Shown: piece by piece, positions 10,039 to 18,291 of the stretch | Numbering within the stretch: position 1 is the stretch's first letter | Layout of the letters: every line of letters begins with the position of its first letter | Assembly: GCA_016720775.1 (NCBI GenBank) | Contig: JADKJX010000010.1 | Location: 62,001-126,000, forward strand | Length of the DNA: 64,000 nucleotides | Origin: Chitinophagaceae bacterium | Lineage (GTDB): Bacteria; Bacteroidota; Bacteroidia; Chitinophagales; Chitinophagaceae | Reading direction: 5' to 3' | The notes under the pieces: model-generated | The model's input: only the letters and a program-made list of their open reading frames with translations | Told to the model about the DNA's origin: nothing | Databases searched by the model: none | Made by a program: the position numbers and the translations under genes

Positions 10039-10473
10039 TCAGTTAGTTTTACCCGTTACCTCAACCCCATATCGTATTGCCGCTTCAAGAATTTCAAGGT
10101 TTATGTCTTTCAGTGTTTTGAACTTAATGCAATACCCGCTCACGCTAGCCTTGCCTATTTTTTTTCCATAGGTCTGGGCCAAGTATGTCTTATCCTTGAT
10201 GCCCATGATATAGACAGATATCCCCGTCTTGTTTGCACTCAAACCAATTTGATAAAACTCCCTGGTTGTTCCATCAGCATATTTTATGGTGTAAGATCCA
10301 TATCCTATATTAGGATTAGAAACAGTTTTACCTTTATCGTCTTTGCCATCTAAGAACCATAATTTACATGCCGGCATTACTTCCAGGATAATGCGGTGCA
10401 ATGCCTGCATGTCGCTGCGTTTTGGTTCAGGGTGGCTGGTAATATACTCTTTGATTTGTTCTTTCACGTTCAT
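10039..10473 (-). CDS. DUF1801 domain-containing protein
   Basis: The protein has about 144 residues. The pattern MQALHRIILEVMPACKLWF, then GYGSYTIKYADGT and the C-terminal KFKTLKDINLEILEAAIRYG, matches DUF1801 proteins (YdhG-like fold, function poorly known). The start at 10473 (MNVKEQIKEY) is chosen because it matches the usual N-terminus. It is the third gene of an apparent operon with an AHSA1 and an ArsR gene, an arrangement seen in many bacteria. It is probably part of the fossil last cassette. Confidence 0.8.
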   Translation of the reverse strand: MNVKEQIKEYITSHPEPKRSDMQALHRIILEVMPACKLWFLDGKDDKGKTVSNPNIGYGSYTIKYADGTTREFYQIGLSANKTGISVYIMGIKDKTYLAQTYGKKIGKASVSGYCIKFKTLKDINLEILEAAIRYGVEVTGKTN

Positions 10474-10522
10474 TTTAACTGCATTTATTTGAAGTAAAAT
10501 TTGTGGCAATTTTATCATTCTA

Positions 10523-11020
10523 TCATTTTTTGGATAAAGCTGCCAATAAATTTTCCAGGTTACTCAATGACATTTTCATTCCTTGTGTAAAGCCATCAAG
10601 TATTCGCTCCATTCTTTCAAGAGATTCATTGTAAATAGCAATGCTCACTTTTGTTGTTCCGTCTTGTTCGCTGAAAGTATGATCCCATTCAGATCCCGGC
10701 AATTCAAGGTTTTCATCTTTATCTGCAAAAGCATTGTACATTTTAAAATTGGTTTTCGGAGTAATGGAAGTGTACTCCTGCATTCCCCATCGCTCTTGTC
10801 CTTCAGGGCTTACCATGGCATAAAATCTTTTGCCCCCAACTTTGAAATCCTGGTATTTCGTTTTTGATGTCATGGGCTTGGGAGCTATCCATTGGTCAAT
10901 AAGTTCTGCTTTAGTAAAAGCATCCCATACCAGTGAAAGTTCAGCATCGAATTCTCTTGTTATGAATACCTTTTTCGCTGCTTTGTCAACGGTAAAATCG
11001 AATAGCAAGTTGTTTGTCAT
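10523..11020 (-). CDS. SRPBCC / AHSA1-like ligand-binding protein
   Basis: The protein has 165 residues. It reads FITREFDAELSLVWDAFTKAELIDQWIAPKP near the N-terminus and ends with a long amphipathic helix (GFTQGMKMSLSNLENLLAAL), the layout of the AHSA1 (activator of Hsp90 ATPase homologue 1-like) branch of the START/SRPBCC superfamily. It overlaps the 3' end of the ArsR gene by four bases, so translation is probably coupled. A cytoplasmic hydrophobic-ligand-binding role is inferred from the fold only. Confidence 0.85.
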   Translation of the reverse strand: MTNNLLFDFTVDKAAKKVFITREFDAELSLVWDAFTKAELIDQWIAPKPMTSKTKYQDFKVGGKRFYAMVSPEGQERWGMQEYTSITPKTNFKMYNAFADKDENLELPGSEWDHTFSEQDGTTKVSIAIYNESLERMERILDGFTQGMKMSLSNLENLLAALSKK

Positions 11021-11337
11021 TTTTTTTGTGTTTTAATTGTTGATAATACTTTGTCGAGTTGATTGAACCGGGTTTCCCAGATTTTTCTGAATTGTTCAAT
11101 CCATTTATCAATCTCTTTCATTTTTTCAATTTCAAGTGAGTAATAAATTTCCCTGCCTTGTTGTTCCTGTTTTACCAGTTGGCATTCTGAAAGTATGCGA
11201 AGGTGTTTAGAAACAGATTGCCGTGTAGTGTTGAAGTTGTCGGCAATGGCATTCGGAGTCATTGCCTGCAAAGCAATTAAGGTAATGATTGCCCGCCTGG
11301 TTGGGTCGGCTATTGCCTGAAAAATGTCTCGTCTCAT
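11017..11337 (-). CDS. ArsR family winged-helix transcriptional regulator
   Basis: The protein has about 106 residues and starts MRRDIFQAIADPTRR, the classic ArsR N-terminus, followed by the winged helix (ATG chosen at 11337; NTTRQSVSKHLRILSECQLV is the recognition region). No Cys metal-binding box is seen, so it is not a typical metal sensor. This branch usually accompanies AHSA1 genes and probably autoregulates the three-gene operon. Confidence 0.88.
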   Translation of the reverse strand: MRRDIFQAIADPTRRAIITLIALQAMTPNAIADNFNTTRQSVSKHLRILSECQLVKQEQQGREIYYSLEIEKMKEIDKWIEQFRKIWETRFNQLDKVLSTIKTQKK

Positions 11338-11519
11338 TTTGTTTAAATTTTTACTTCCGCAGCTGATCGGTTGCAAATATAACTGCAACTATTCGGTTTC
11401 GCAAATATTTTTTTCAAAGAGGAAACGTAGGGAAGTTTGAAGCTGTTTCTTTCCGGAAATGCCTCGGGTACGGGATGTTGCGTATTTCGGGGGCGCAAAG
11501 TCCTGCCACAATTACCTAC

Positions 11520-11707
11520 AAAGTTCGAGGTTTGCGCAGGGCTGGAATTGCCGCTGTGTCCGCCCGGCAACAGAAGCCGATTGAAAAACTGATGTTGAAG
11601 TTAACAACTAAAAGCCAAATAGAATTCGGTCAAGCCCGGTATTAGTTGATAATACTACAACAGCCGATTGTTATTCCGTCCGACAGCCTAGCGGCAAACC
11701 TTTTGTT
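11520..11707 (-). repeat. attC-like repeat 1 (family E, most distal)
   Basis: It is 188 bp. The left core is degenerate (ACCTACAAA for NNNYAAC); the right core is GTTGTGCGTTC. The interior differs from family A but keeps the TTTGCGCAGGGCTGG and AGCCTAGCGGCAAACC arms. It is the site of the katG cassette. Confidence 0.75.
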
Positions 11708-11745
11708 GTGCGTTCGTGCTACTCTTGCCAAGAGGATTTGTACTA

Positions 11746-13923
11746 TTATTTTTTCAAATCATACCGGTCGGCATTCATCATTTTTACCCATGCCCGCACG
11801 AAGTCTTTCACAAACTTTTCTTTGTTGTCGTCTTGCGCATATACCTCTGCATACGAACGCAAAACAGAATTGGAACCGATAACTAAATCAACCCGTGTAG
11901 CTGTCCATTTGGTAGCTCCACTTTTTCTGTCAACAATGTGGTATAAGTTATCTGACACAGGTTTCCATTTGTATTTCATGTCTGTGAGATTGACAAAAAA
12001 GTCGTTGCTAAGAATTCCTTCTTTGTCTGTAAGAACTCCGTGTTTTGTTCCTCCATGATTGGTTCCTAATACACGCATTCCACCAATCAATACAGTCATT
12101 TCAGGAGCAGTCAGTCCCATGAGTTGTGTTCTGTCCAAAAGAAGTTCTTCCGGTTTTACAGCATAATCTTTTTTAAGCCAGTTTCTGTAACCATCATGAA
12201 TCGGTTCAAGCACAGCGATAGATTCTTCATCAGTCATTTCCTGAGTGGCATCTCCTCGTCCTGCACTAAAAGGAACTTTAATAGTTACACCGGTATCCTG
12301 TGCTGCTTTTTCGATTGCTGCACATCCTCCAAGAACAATCAAATCCGCTATGCTAATTTTCTTGTTTAATCCCGCCTGGATTTCTGCAAGTTTATTCAGC
12401 ACTTTCTCTAACCGTTTTGGTTCATTGCCTTCCCAGTTTTTTTGAGGAGTGAGACGGATTCTTGCACCATTCGCACCACCTCTGTAATCAGAACTGCGGA
12501 ATGTCCTTGCACTGTCCCATGCTGTATTGATAAGTTCGGTTCTTGTCAATCCGCAATTGAGAAGTTTTGTTTTCACTTCTTCAACTTCCGAATCGGATAA
12601 TTTGTAATCAACAGTAGGAACAGGGTCTTGCCAAATCAAATCTTCTTTCGGAACATCGGCACCGAGGTAGCGGCTTTTCGGACCTAAATCCCGATGCGTT
12701 AATTTGAACCATGCTCTTGCAAAAACCTCTTCAAAATATTTTGGTTCCTTGTAAAATCGTTCAGAAATTTTTCGGTATTCTGGGTCCATCTTCATTGCCA
12801 TATCGGCATCAGTCATAATCGGATTTCTGCGAACGCCTTTTACATGTGCATCAAATGGTTTGTCTTCTTCTTTAATATTGATGGGCTCCCATTGCGATGC
12901 ACCGGCAGGACTTTTTTTACTCTCCCATTCGTAATTCAATAGCAGGTGGAAATAAGTGTGGTTCCATTTATTTGGCGTGGTTGTCCATGCGCCTTCTAAT
13001 CCGCTTGAAACAGTGTCTTCAGCATTGCCTTTGCCTTTTGGATTCATCCATCCGAAACCTTGTGTTTCTACATCTGCCTCTTCAGGTTTTGGACCTAAAA
13101 TACTGGCATCTCCGTTTCCGTGTGTCTTACCCACGGTGTGCCCACCGGCAGTTAACGCAACGGTTTCCTCATCATTCATCGCCATGCGTTTGAAAGTAGT
13201 CCGCACATCCTTTGCTGTTTTCAGTGGGTCTGGTTTTCCGTCAACACCTTCGGGGTTTACATAAATCAATCCCATCTGCACAGCAGCCAATGGATTTTCA
13301 AGCGACTCGCTGTTTCCATTCTCTGAATAACGGGATTTTCCAAGCCAATCTTTTTCTGCACCCCAGTAAATATCTTTTTCAGGATGCCATATATCTTCTC
13401 GGCCAGCTGCAAAACCAAATGTTTTGAAGCCCATAGATTCATAAGCCATATTGCCTGCAAGGATGAACAAATCAGCCCATGAAATTTTATAGCCGTATTT
13501 TTTCTTAATAGGCCACAGCAACCTGCGTGCTTTATCCAGATTAACATTATCTGGCCAACTGTTGAGCGGTGCAAAGCGTTGGTTGCCTGTGTTGCTTCCG
13601 CCACGACCATCGGCAGTGCGATAAGTTCCTGCGCTGTGCCATGCCATGCGAATCATCAAGCCACCGTATGTTCCCCAGTCGGCAGGCCACCAATCCTGAC
13701 TTTCGGTCATCAGTTTTTTGAGGTCATTTTTTAATGCTTCGAGGTCAAGTTTTTTAAACTCTTCACGATAATTAAAATTTCCACCGTAAGGATTTGTTTT
13801 TGTGTCGTGCTGGTGCAGGATGTCTAAGTTGAGCGCATTGGGCCACCAACTCATTACGGAATTATTTGTTTCTGTATTTGCTCCGTGCATTACCGGGCAT
13901 TTACTTTTTTTTGTATTCTCCAT
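11746..13923 (-). CDS. katG: catalase-peroxidase
   Basis: The product is a full-length 725-residue KatG. It breaks down hydrogen peroxide by a haem-dependent catalase and peroxidase reaction in the cytoplasm. The N-terminal haem domain has MIRMAWHSAGTYR, carrying the distal Arg, Trp and His; LYVNPEG carries the Tyr of the Met-Tyr-Trp adduct; LTAGGHTVGKTHG carries the proximal His. The second, non-catalytic half follows from about residue 430. It occupies the leftmost clear cassette, which is 2.6 kb and unusually large for the array, and has no visible OxyR or Fur gene beside it. The arms on either side of the gene match except for one base. Confidence 0.97.
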   Translation of the reverse strand: MENTKKSKCPVMHGANTETNNSVMSWWPNALNLDILHQHDTKTNPYGGNFNYREEFKKLDLEALKNDLKKLMTESQDWWPADWGTYGGLMIRMAWHSAGTYRTADGRGGSNTGNQRFAPLNSWPDNVNLDKARRLLWPIKKKYGYKISWADLFILAGNMAYESMGFKTFGFAAGREDIWHPEKDIYWGAEKDWLGKSRYSENGNSESLENPLAAVQMGLIYVNPEGVDGKPDPLKTAKDVRTTFKRMAMNDEETVALTAGGHTVGKTHGNGDASILGPKPEEADVETQGFGWMNPKGKGNAEDTVSSGLEGAWTTTPNKWNHTYFHLLLNYEWESKKSPAGASQWEPINIKEEDKPFDAHVKGVRRNPIMTDADMAMKMDPEYRKISERFYKEPKYFEEVFARAWFKLTHRDLGPKSRYLGADVPKEDLIWQDPVPTVDYKLSDSEVEEVKTKLLNCGLTRTELINTAWDSARTFRSSDYRGGANGARIRLTPQKNWEGNEPKRLEKVLNKLAEIQAGLNKKISIADLIVLGGCAAIEKAAQDTGVTIKVPFSAGRGDATQEMTDEESIAVLEPIHDGYRNWLKKDYAVKPEELLLDRTQLMGLTAPEMTVLIGGMRVLGTNHGGTKHGVLTDKEGILSNDFFVNLTDMKYKWKPVSDNLYHIVDRKSGATKWTATRVDLVIGSNSVLRSYAEVYAQDDNKEKFVKDFVRAWVKMMNADRYDLKK

Positions 13924-14316
13924 ATTATTTTTTTCTTTTTCCGAGATTGTTTAATCGGTTATTTTTTTTATCCACATTTTCCAACAATTTATTTATTTGC
14001 TTTTGCATCTCTATTAACTTTTCATAAATCACAATTTCTTTCAAGTTGTGTACGTAAAGTGCTGGGTTAATCTCTTTTGGAGTTCATCTAATTTTGGTTG
14101 AACTCTGCTTTTGCTTTTGGAGTATTTTTCATATTATTTTATTTAAATGATTTAGCGATTTTTATTTTCAAAATTGAGAACAAATGAGATAAGTAATACC
14201 GATTTTAGTCAATCTAATTGCTGACGGTTGTCATTGTTTTTTGCTTAAGGTAAATTTTTTTCCATCATTTCTTGCAGTCAGTTTCAAGTTAGCATTGCCG
14301 CCAAAGCATGACGCAT
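13924..14316 (-). other. non-coding leader with coding-like debris, upstream of katG
   Basis: This stretch of about 390 bases holds no intact gene. On the minus strand it contains fragments in different frames, for example one ending KLIEMQKQINKLLENV and then a Lys-rich tail, that look like the remains of a small coiled-coil protein. The katG promoter probably lies here, but no clear consensus is visible. Confidence 0.3.
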
Positions 14317-14506
14317 AACGAGCAGGGCTTGCTGCAGGGCTGGAATTCATTGCTGGTCCGCCCGGAACCGCTGCTGATTAAAGATATAAAAGTACAGGTT
14401 AACAAACAAAAACCCAACAATGTAGTTCCAGCCCAGATGAAGCACAACAGCGATAAAATGACCAATTGCTCCAATGTCCAGCCGGCCTTGCAGCAAACCC
14501 AATGTT
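14317..14506 (-). repeat. attC-like repeat 2 (family B)
   Basis: It is 190 bp. Left core GACGCATAAC, right core GTTGTGCGTTC. The left arm CTTGCTGCAGGGCTGG and right arm CCAGCC..CTTGCAGC pair with each other. Confidence 0.9.
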
Positions 14507-14530
14507 GTGCGTTCGTGCTACTTCTTGTTG

Positions 14531-15649
14531 CTACTTGTCCTTCGTTGATAATTCAGAATTATTAGCAGCAATCAATTTAGTTAGAATTGTCAAATAGTTT
14601 GATGTATATCTTTCGTATGCCGCTTTTGTTTTGTGTGCAATTACTAAATCTAATGCAGGCAATACGGTTATGTATTGTCCAAAATTACCTTGTGCTGTAT
14701 AAGCTCCATCATACACTCCTTTATTATTTGGCGAATCCCAAACCCACCATAAATAGCCATAACCAAAATATCTTATATAGGCTCCATCTTTATAATATGG
14801 AGCTTTGAATTCTGTAATTTCCTTAAAAGATGTAAAAGGAGTAGTTATAGTATGAACCCAATTTTTGGGGGTAATTTGTTTGCCTTTCCATTGTCCATTC
14901 CGTAACATCAGGTATCCTATCCTTGCCATGTCTCTTGTGGAAAACCACATTGGGTAAGCAGGATAAATTGACTTTAACGTATCGGCGGCTTTCTGTTGAA
15001 TTTTTTTATCCCAATCCTCCATGTTCAAAGGTTGGGCAAGCATGGAATCGACAGCGTCATAGATACCAATGCCACTAAGTTTTTCAAATAAGTAGCCAGC
15101 TAAATTAAAATCCCAATTATTGTACAGAAAAAAACTGCCAGGCTTAACGCTTCCTCTTTTAGGCGCAATGGCATATTCGTCACCCGAATAGCTTGGTTCA
15201 TGGTATACACCTGACCTTGATGTGAGTAGATTTCGAATTGTGGCTTTTTTCTCAATGGGCAATAGACCATTTATATCGTCAATATTTAATTGTTCAAGAG
15301 TGCTGTTTAAATTGATTTTACCGTTTTCTACAAAGGGTCCGTATAAAATTGAAAGAACACTTTTGCGGCAGGAAGCTATGTAACTCAATTCTTTTAAGTC
15401 GCCATACGAAAATATTACTTTGCCATGTTGTATAACCATCATGCCCGTGGTATTGGCACTGTCAATAATAAATTGTTTTAGTTTACTCAGTTTAGCCGTG
15501 TCCCAGCCTTGTGCAGATGGGTCTTTTACATATTCCCAACTATTGTCAGGAAACACAAAGTCAGTTTTTTTGTCAGAAGGTAAAGTTTGGGCATAAGAAA
15601 ATGTGCTATATAAAATTAGAACAGCGAAGAGAAGTTTTTTCATTGACAT
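14531..15649 (-). CDS. secreted serine hydrolase, beta-lactamase / PBP-like fold
   Basis: The protein has about 370 residues. A signal peptide (KKLLFAVLILYSTFSYAQ) is followed by a class C beta-lactamase-type domain: the SxxK motif is SCRK in YIASCRKSVLSI and a YxN-like motif is YNN in FLYNNWDF. A second in-frame Met three codons in (MKKLLF) is the likelier start. The family includes esterases, D-amino-acid peptidases and lactamases; true lactamase activity is not implied. It is a single-gene cassette. Confidence 0.85.
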   Translation of the reverse strand: MSMKKLLFAVLILYSTFSYAQTLPSDKKTDFVFPDNSWEYVKDPSAQGWDTAKLSKLKQFIIDSANTTGMMVIQHGKVIFSYGDLKELSYIASCRKSVLSILYGPFVENGKINLNSTLEQLNIDDINGLLPIEKKATIRNLLTSRSGVYHEPSYSGDEYAIAPKRGSVKPGSFFLYNNWDFNLAGYLFEKLSGIGIYDAVDSMLAQPLNMEDWDKKIQQKAADTLKSIYPAYPMWFSTRDMARIGYLMLRNGQWKGKQITPKNWVHTITTPFTSFKEITEFKAPYYKDGAYIRYFGYGYLWWVWDSPNNKGVYDGAYTAQGNFGQYITVLPALDLVIAHKTKAAYERYTSNYLTILTKLIAANNSELSTKDK

Positions 15650-15698
15650 AATTTAATAGTCGTTAGTTCTTGAAGTGTGTCGCACAAGCATGACGCAC

Positions 15699-15887
15699 AA
15701 CGGGCAGGGCTTTGTGCAGGGCTGGAATTCATTGCTCGTCCGCCCGGAACCGCTGCTGAATAAAGATATAAAAGTACAGGTTAACAAACAAAAGCCCAAC
15801 AAAGTACGTCCAGCCCAAATGAAGCACAACGGCGATAAAATGACCATTGCTCCAATGTCCAGCCAGCCTTGCAGCAAACCCAATGTT
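15699..15887 (-). repeat. attC-like repeat 3 (family B)
   Basis: It is 189 bp. Left core GACGCACAAC is complementary to the right core of repeat 2 across the hydrolase gene. Right core is GTTACCTGCTG. Confidence 0.9.
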
Positions 15888-15917
15888 ACCTGCTGGCCTT
15901 ATGTAAGGCGACTGCTT

Positions 15918-16451
15918 TTATTTTTGTCGCAGCCACGTTAACCTCCGATTGACAACAGGATTTATCAGTATTAATGTATCTCCGCTAAAAGAAAATTTCC
16001 TTTTAACTTCTGTACCCCAAATTGAAGGAATAGTACTTATTAAACGTTTATGTGTAACAATATTAGTAGTGTCGTCAAGGGTATAATTTGCGAAATAAAC
16101 ATAATTAGAAGAAAATTCTGTAACAGCAGCTTTAAGTTCTGTCAATGACATACTGTCTATTTTTGCCTTAAGAATCTTCTCATTTAATGCATGTTCTTCA
16201 TTAAGCCATTTAAAGTCGCTGTATCCTTTGGGGGTTATTTGTACTGCCATATGTCCTAAGCCGTCGTAAATAATATAACTCTCGCCTCCATTTCCATAAC
16301 CCGATTCTCTCCATACTCCTGTTGAGTCTTGGCTTTGGATTGAGTATAGTTTGTACATTCCAGCTAATGTTTTGTTTTTGTCGCTTTGTGAGTGATTAGA
16401 ACAAGCCGTCCAAAAAAGAGTAGCGATTAGTGAGATAAGGATTCTCGTCAT
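15918..16451 (-). CDS. lipocalin-like lipoprotein
   Basis: The protein has 177 residues. A lipoprotein signal ends at ATLFWTACS, with Cys as the lipidation residue. The mature part has the pattern GMYKLYSIQSQDSTG, SYIIYDGLGHMAVQI and a C-terminal strand series that resembles lipocalin-like (Lipocalin_5) domains. It probably sits in the envelope and binds a small hydrophobic ligand; this is inferred. Single-gene cassette whose right-hand repeat is truncated. Confidence 0.7.
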   Translation of the reverse strand: MTRILISLIATLFWTACSNHSQSDKNKTLAGMYKLYSIQSQDSTGVWRESGYGNGGESYIIYDGLGHMAVQITPKGYSDFKWLNEEHALNEKILKAKIDSMSLTELKAAVTEFSSNYVYFANYTLDDTTNIVTHKRLISTIPSIWGTEVKRKFSFSGDTLILINPVVNRRLTWLRQK

Positions 16452-16534
16452 ATTTTTACTTTCTGAAAAGGTTATTTTATATTTTTAAAATTGTCAAAGG
16501 ATAATTCAATTACAGGGTGTTGGTGGTTCGTCGA

Positions 16535-16558
16535 TAGGCTTGCAGCAAACCCAAAGTT
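16535..16558 (-). repeat. truncated attC-like repeat 4
   Basis: Only the right end (GGCTTGCAGCAAACCCAAAGTT) remains; the other ~165 bp and the left core are deleted. Right core GTTAGCGGTGG still matches the arm at repeat 5. Confidence 0.75.
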
Positions 16559-16574
16559 AGCGGTGGTGCTTTTC

Positions 16575-16944
16575 TTAGTCTGTTTTGAAATTTTGGATTA
16601 GATCCTTGAGTTCTTTATCGGAAATATTGTCAACATCTCCTTTATCAAAAATAGTTAGCAGGTTAACAGTTATTTCTTCGTCTGAAATTTTTTCAGCATA
16701 TCCGATCAAAGAAGCCTCAACTAATGAGATCACTCTTGCTCCGCCACTTTTGCCTTTACCTTTACTTGTTACTTTAAGCCGTATTTTATATGCTTCCTTG
16801 CCCAAAGGTGTACCAAGTCTGGGCGTACTTACAAGAGCTTTTTCAAGATTCAATAAATCTTTCGATAAAGAAAGATTGATACTTCTTTAGGAGGGGTTTT
16901 GCGGCGATTTTAAAGGATTTGGTAATCTTAACTGTTACTTTCAC
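16575..16944 (-). CDS. RelE/ParE-like toxin, frameshifted as sequenced
   Basis: Joining two frames gives a protein of about 122 residues: a GTG start at 16944, a first part ending KIAAKPLLKKYQSF, then GTPLGKEAYKIRLKVTSKGKGKSGGARVI and ISDKELKDLI. The KSKGKGKSGGARVI-type core is the hallmark of one RelE-like toxin branch, usually mRNA interferases. A single-base slip near 16870 breaks the frame. The GTG start overlaps the last codons of the upstream antitoxin, so the two are translationally coupled. Confidence 0.7.
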
Positions 16945-17152
16945 GCAAAAAATCTTTTAGGGTTTGCAATTTTTTCCCCGACTTTCTTGCTTCCTTTACT
17001 TCTAAAAGACCTTCTTTTATATCAGTAAAAACCTTCAATTTATTTTGAAGCTTAGTATACTCTTTAGTGATCTTCTCCCAAGTCCTTATTGGAACCAAAA
17101 CAGAAGTTTTATCTCCGTTTTCATCAACCATATATTTTAATGCGCTTGCCAT
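16928..17152 (-). CDS. antitoxin of the RelE-like module
   Basis: The protein has 74 residues. It begins MASALKYMVDENGDKTSVLVPIRTW, a Phd/RelB-like N-terminus, followed by a charged helical region that would wrap the toxin. It lies directly upstream of, and overlaps, the RelE-like toxin, as expected for a type II module that represses its own promoter. Confidence 0.7.
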   Translation of the reverse strand: MASALKYMVDENGDKTSVLVPIRTWEKITKEYTKLQNKLKVFTDIKEGLLEVKEARKSGKKLQTLKDFLRESNS

Positions 17153-17215
17153 ACAAATGTTTAGTCAAAGTTACAAAATTTCTTTGAATCGAAAAGCTGC
17201 CATAGCATTACCGCT

Positions 17216-17404
17216 AACGTGGCAGGCTTGCTGCTGTGGGGGATTGTTGCTGTGTCCGCCCAGCCGCAAAACCCAATTAAAGAAACGAATTTTTATTTAA
17301 AACGTAAAGCTGATTAGTAAACGGTCAACCCATAGCCAAAGCTGAATAGGGGAGTAATGCCTGGATTCCCTTCCGTCCGCCCCCATAGCAGCAAACCTTA
17401 TGTT
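17216..17404 (-). repeat. attC-like repeat 5 (family A)
   Basis: It is 189 bp. Left core TTACCGCTAAC pairs with GTTAGCGGTGG of repeat 4 across the RelE-like module. Right core GTTAGCGGCTG. Confidence 0.9.
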
Positions 17405-17430
17405 AGCGGCTGTTTTGGTCGATAAAGCTT

Positions 17431-18211
17431 TTAGAATTCCGTTTTCTGCTTGGTAGGTATTGTAAACTGGCGAAAATGGAAAGTATTTGATGAGTCTTTT
17501 TTCTCAACATCGTTCCACTCTTGCATTTCTTTTTCTGATAACTGGCTTTTATTACACCATATAGCTTCCATTGCAATGTCTTCTTCTTCTTGGGAATAAC
17601 TAATTGCAACGTTTAAATATTTTTTATCTACCGTATTTAATCCTCCAATCATTTTAAACTTTTCATCATCTCTTTTTGTCCAACCTAAATAGTACAAGGG
17701 TATTTTTTCGACCCAGCCCTCCTTTAGAATGATTTCAGTTGTCATATTGCTAGCCATTCGATGGTCTGAGTGTCCCGTATCACCATCTGGGCCAAATGTT
17801 ATTATTAAGTCCGGATTTAATTCCTTTATTTTATTTGTCAATTTTTCTTTCAGTTGAATTGACTGATCTAAATAGTTGCCGACACCATTCCGGGTATCAA
17901 AGCCGTCGGTGAAACCAAGAAAAATAGGAGCTTCAATCCCCATCTTTTTGCAACGACATTGACTTTCAGTTTGTCTAAGCAAGGCTAAGGTGTCACCGGT
18001 AGGGTATCCTGGTTTTATTCCATGCCGTCCATCTGTGAGTATTATTAAATAAACTTTCCCGGTCTTGCCATATTTTACAAGTAACGGGCCGATTGCATCT
18101 TCATCATCGGGATGCGCAAAGACCACGAGAATAGCTTTTTCTTTAACTGCCTTCTTACACGAGTTTAACAGTGTAGTCGAAATTAATAATGCAACAAGTA
18201 TTTTTTTTTCA
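17431..18211 (-). CDS. PIG-L family deacetylase, lipoprotein
   Basis: The core ILVVFAHPDDEDAIGP (metal-binding AHPDDE motif), LTDGRHG and GHSDHRMAS identify a PIG-L / LmbE-type zinc-dependent deacetylase that acts on N-acetylglucosamine-like substrates. A lipoprotein signal (KKILVALLISTTLLNSC) precedes it, so the enzyme faces the periplasm or surface. The natural ATG at about 18211 is one base out of frame because of an A9 tract, which suggests a homopolymer error. The frame otherwise runs on, by chance, through the truncated repeat to 18282. Confidence 0.85.
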
Positions 18212-18235
18212 TCTAGGTGATTTAAGTTTCTTAGC

Positions 18236-18256
18236 GGTTGCACAAAACCTTTTGTT
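18236..18256 (-). repeat. truncated attC-like repeat 6
   Basis: Only the right end remains (TTGCACAAAACCTTTTGTT), which matches family C ends at 35011-35031 and 53613-53633. Right core GTTAGGCACAG matches the arm of repeat 7. Confidence 0.7.
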
Positions 18257-18291
18257 AGGCACAGTGCTACTCGGTCGTCCATAATTTTTTG

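Noticed and set aside
18241..18282. Upstream extension of the PIG-L gene (MDDRVALCLTKGF)
   Set aside because: It runs through the truncated repeat 6. The lipoprotein signal begins later, at KKILVALL.
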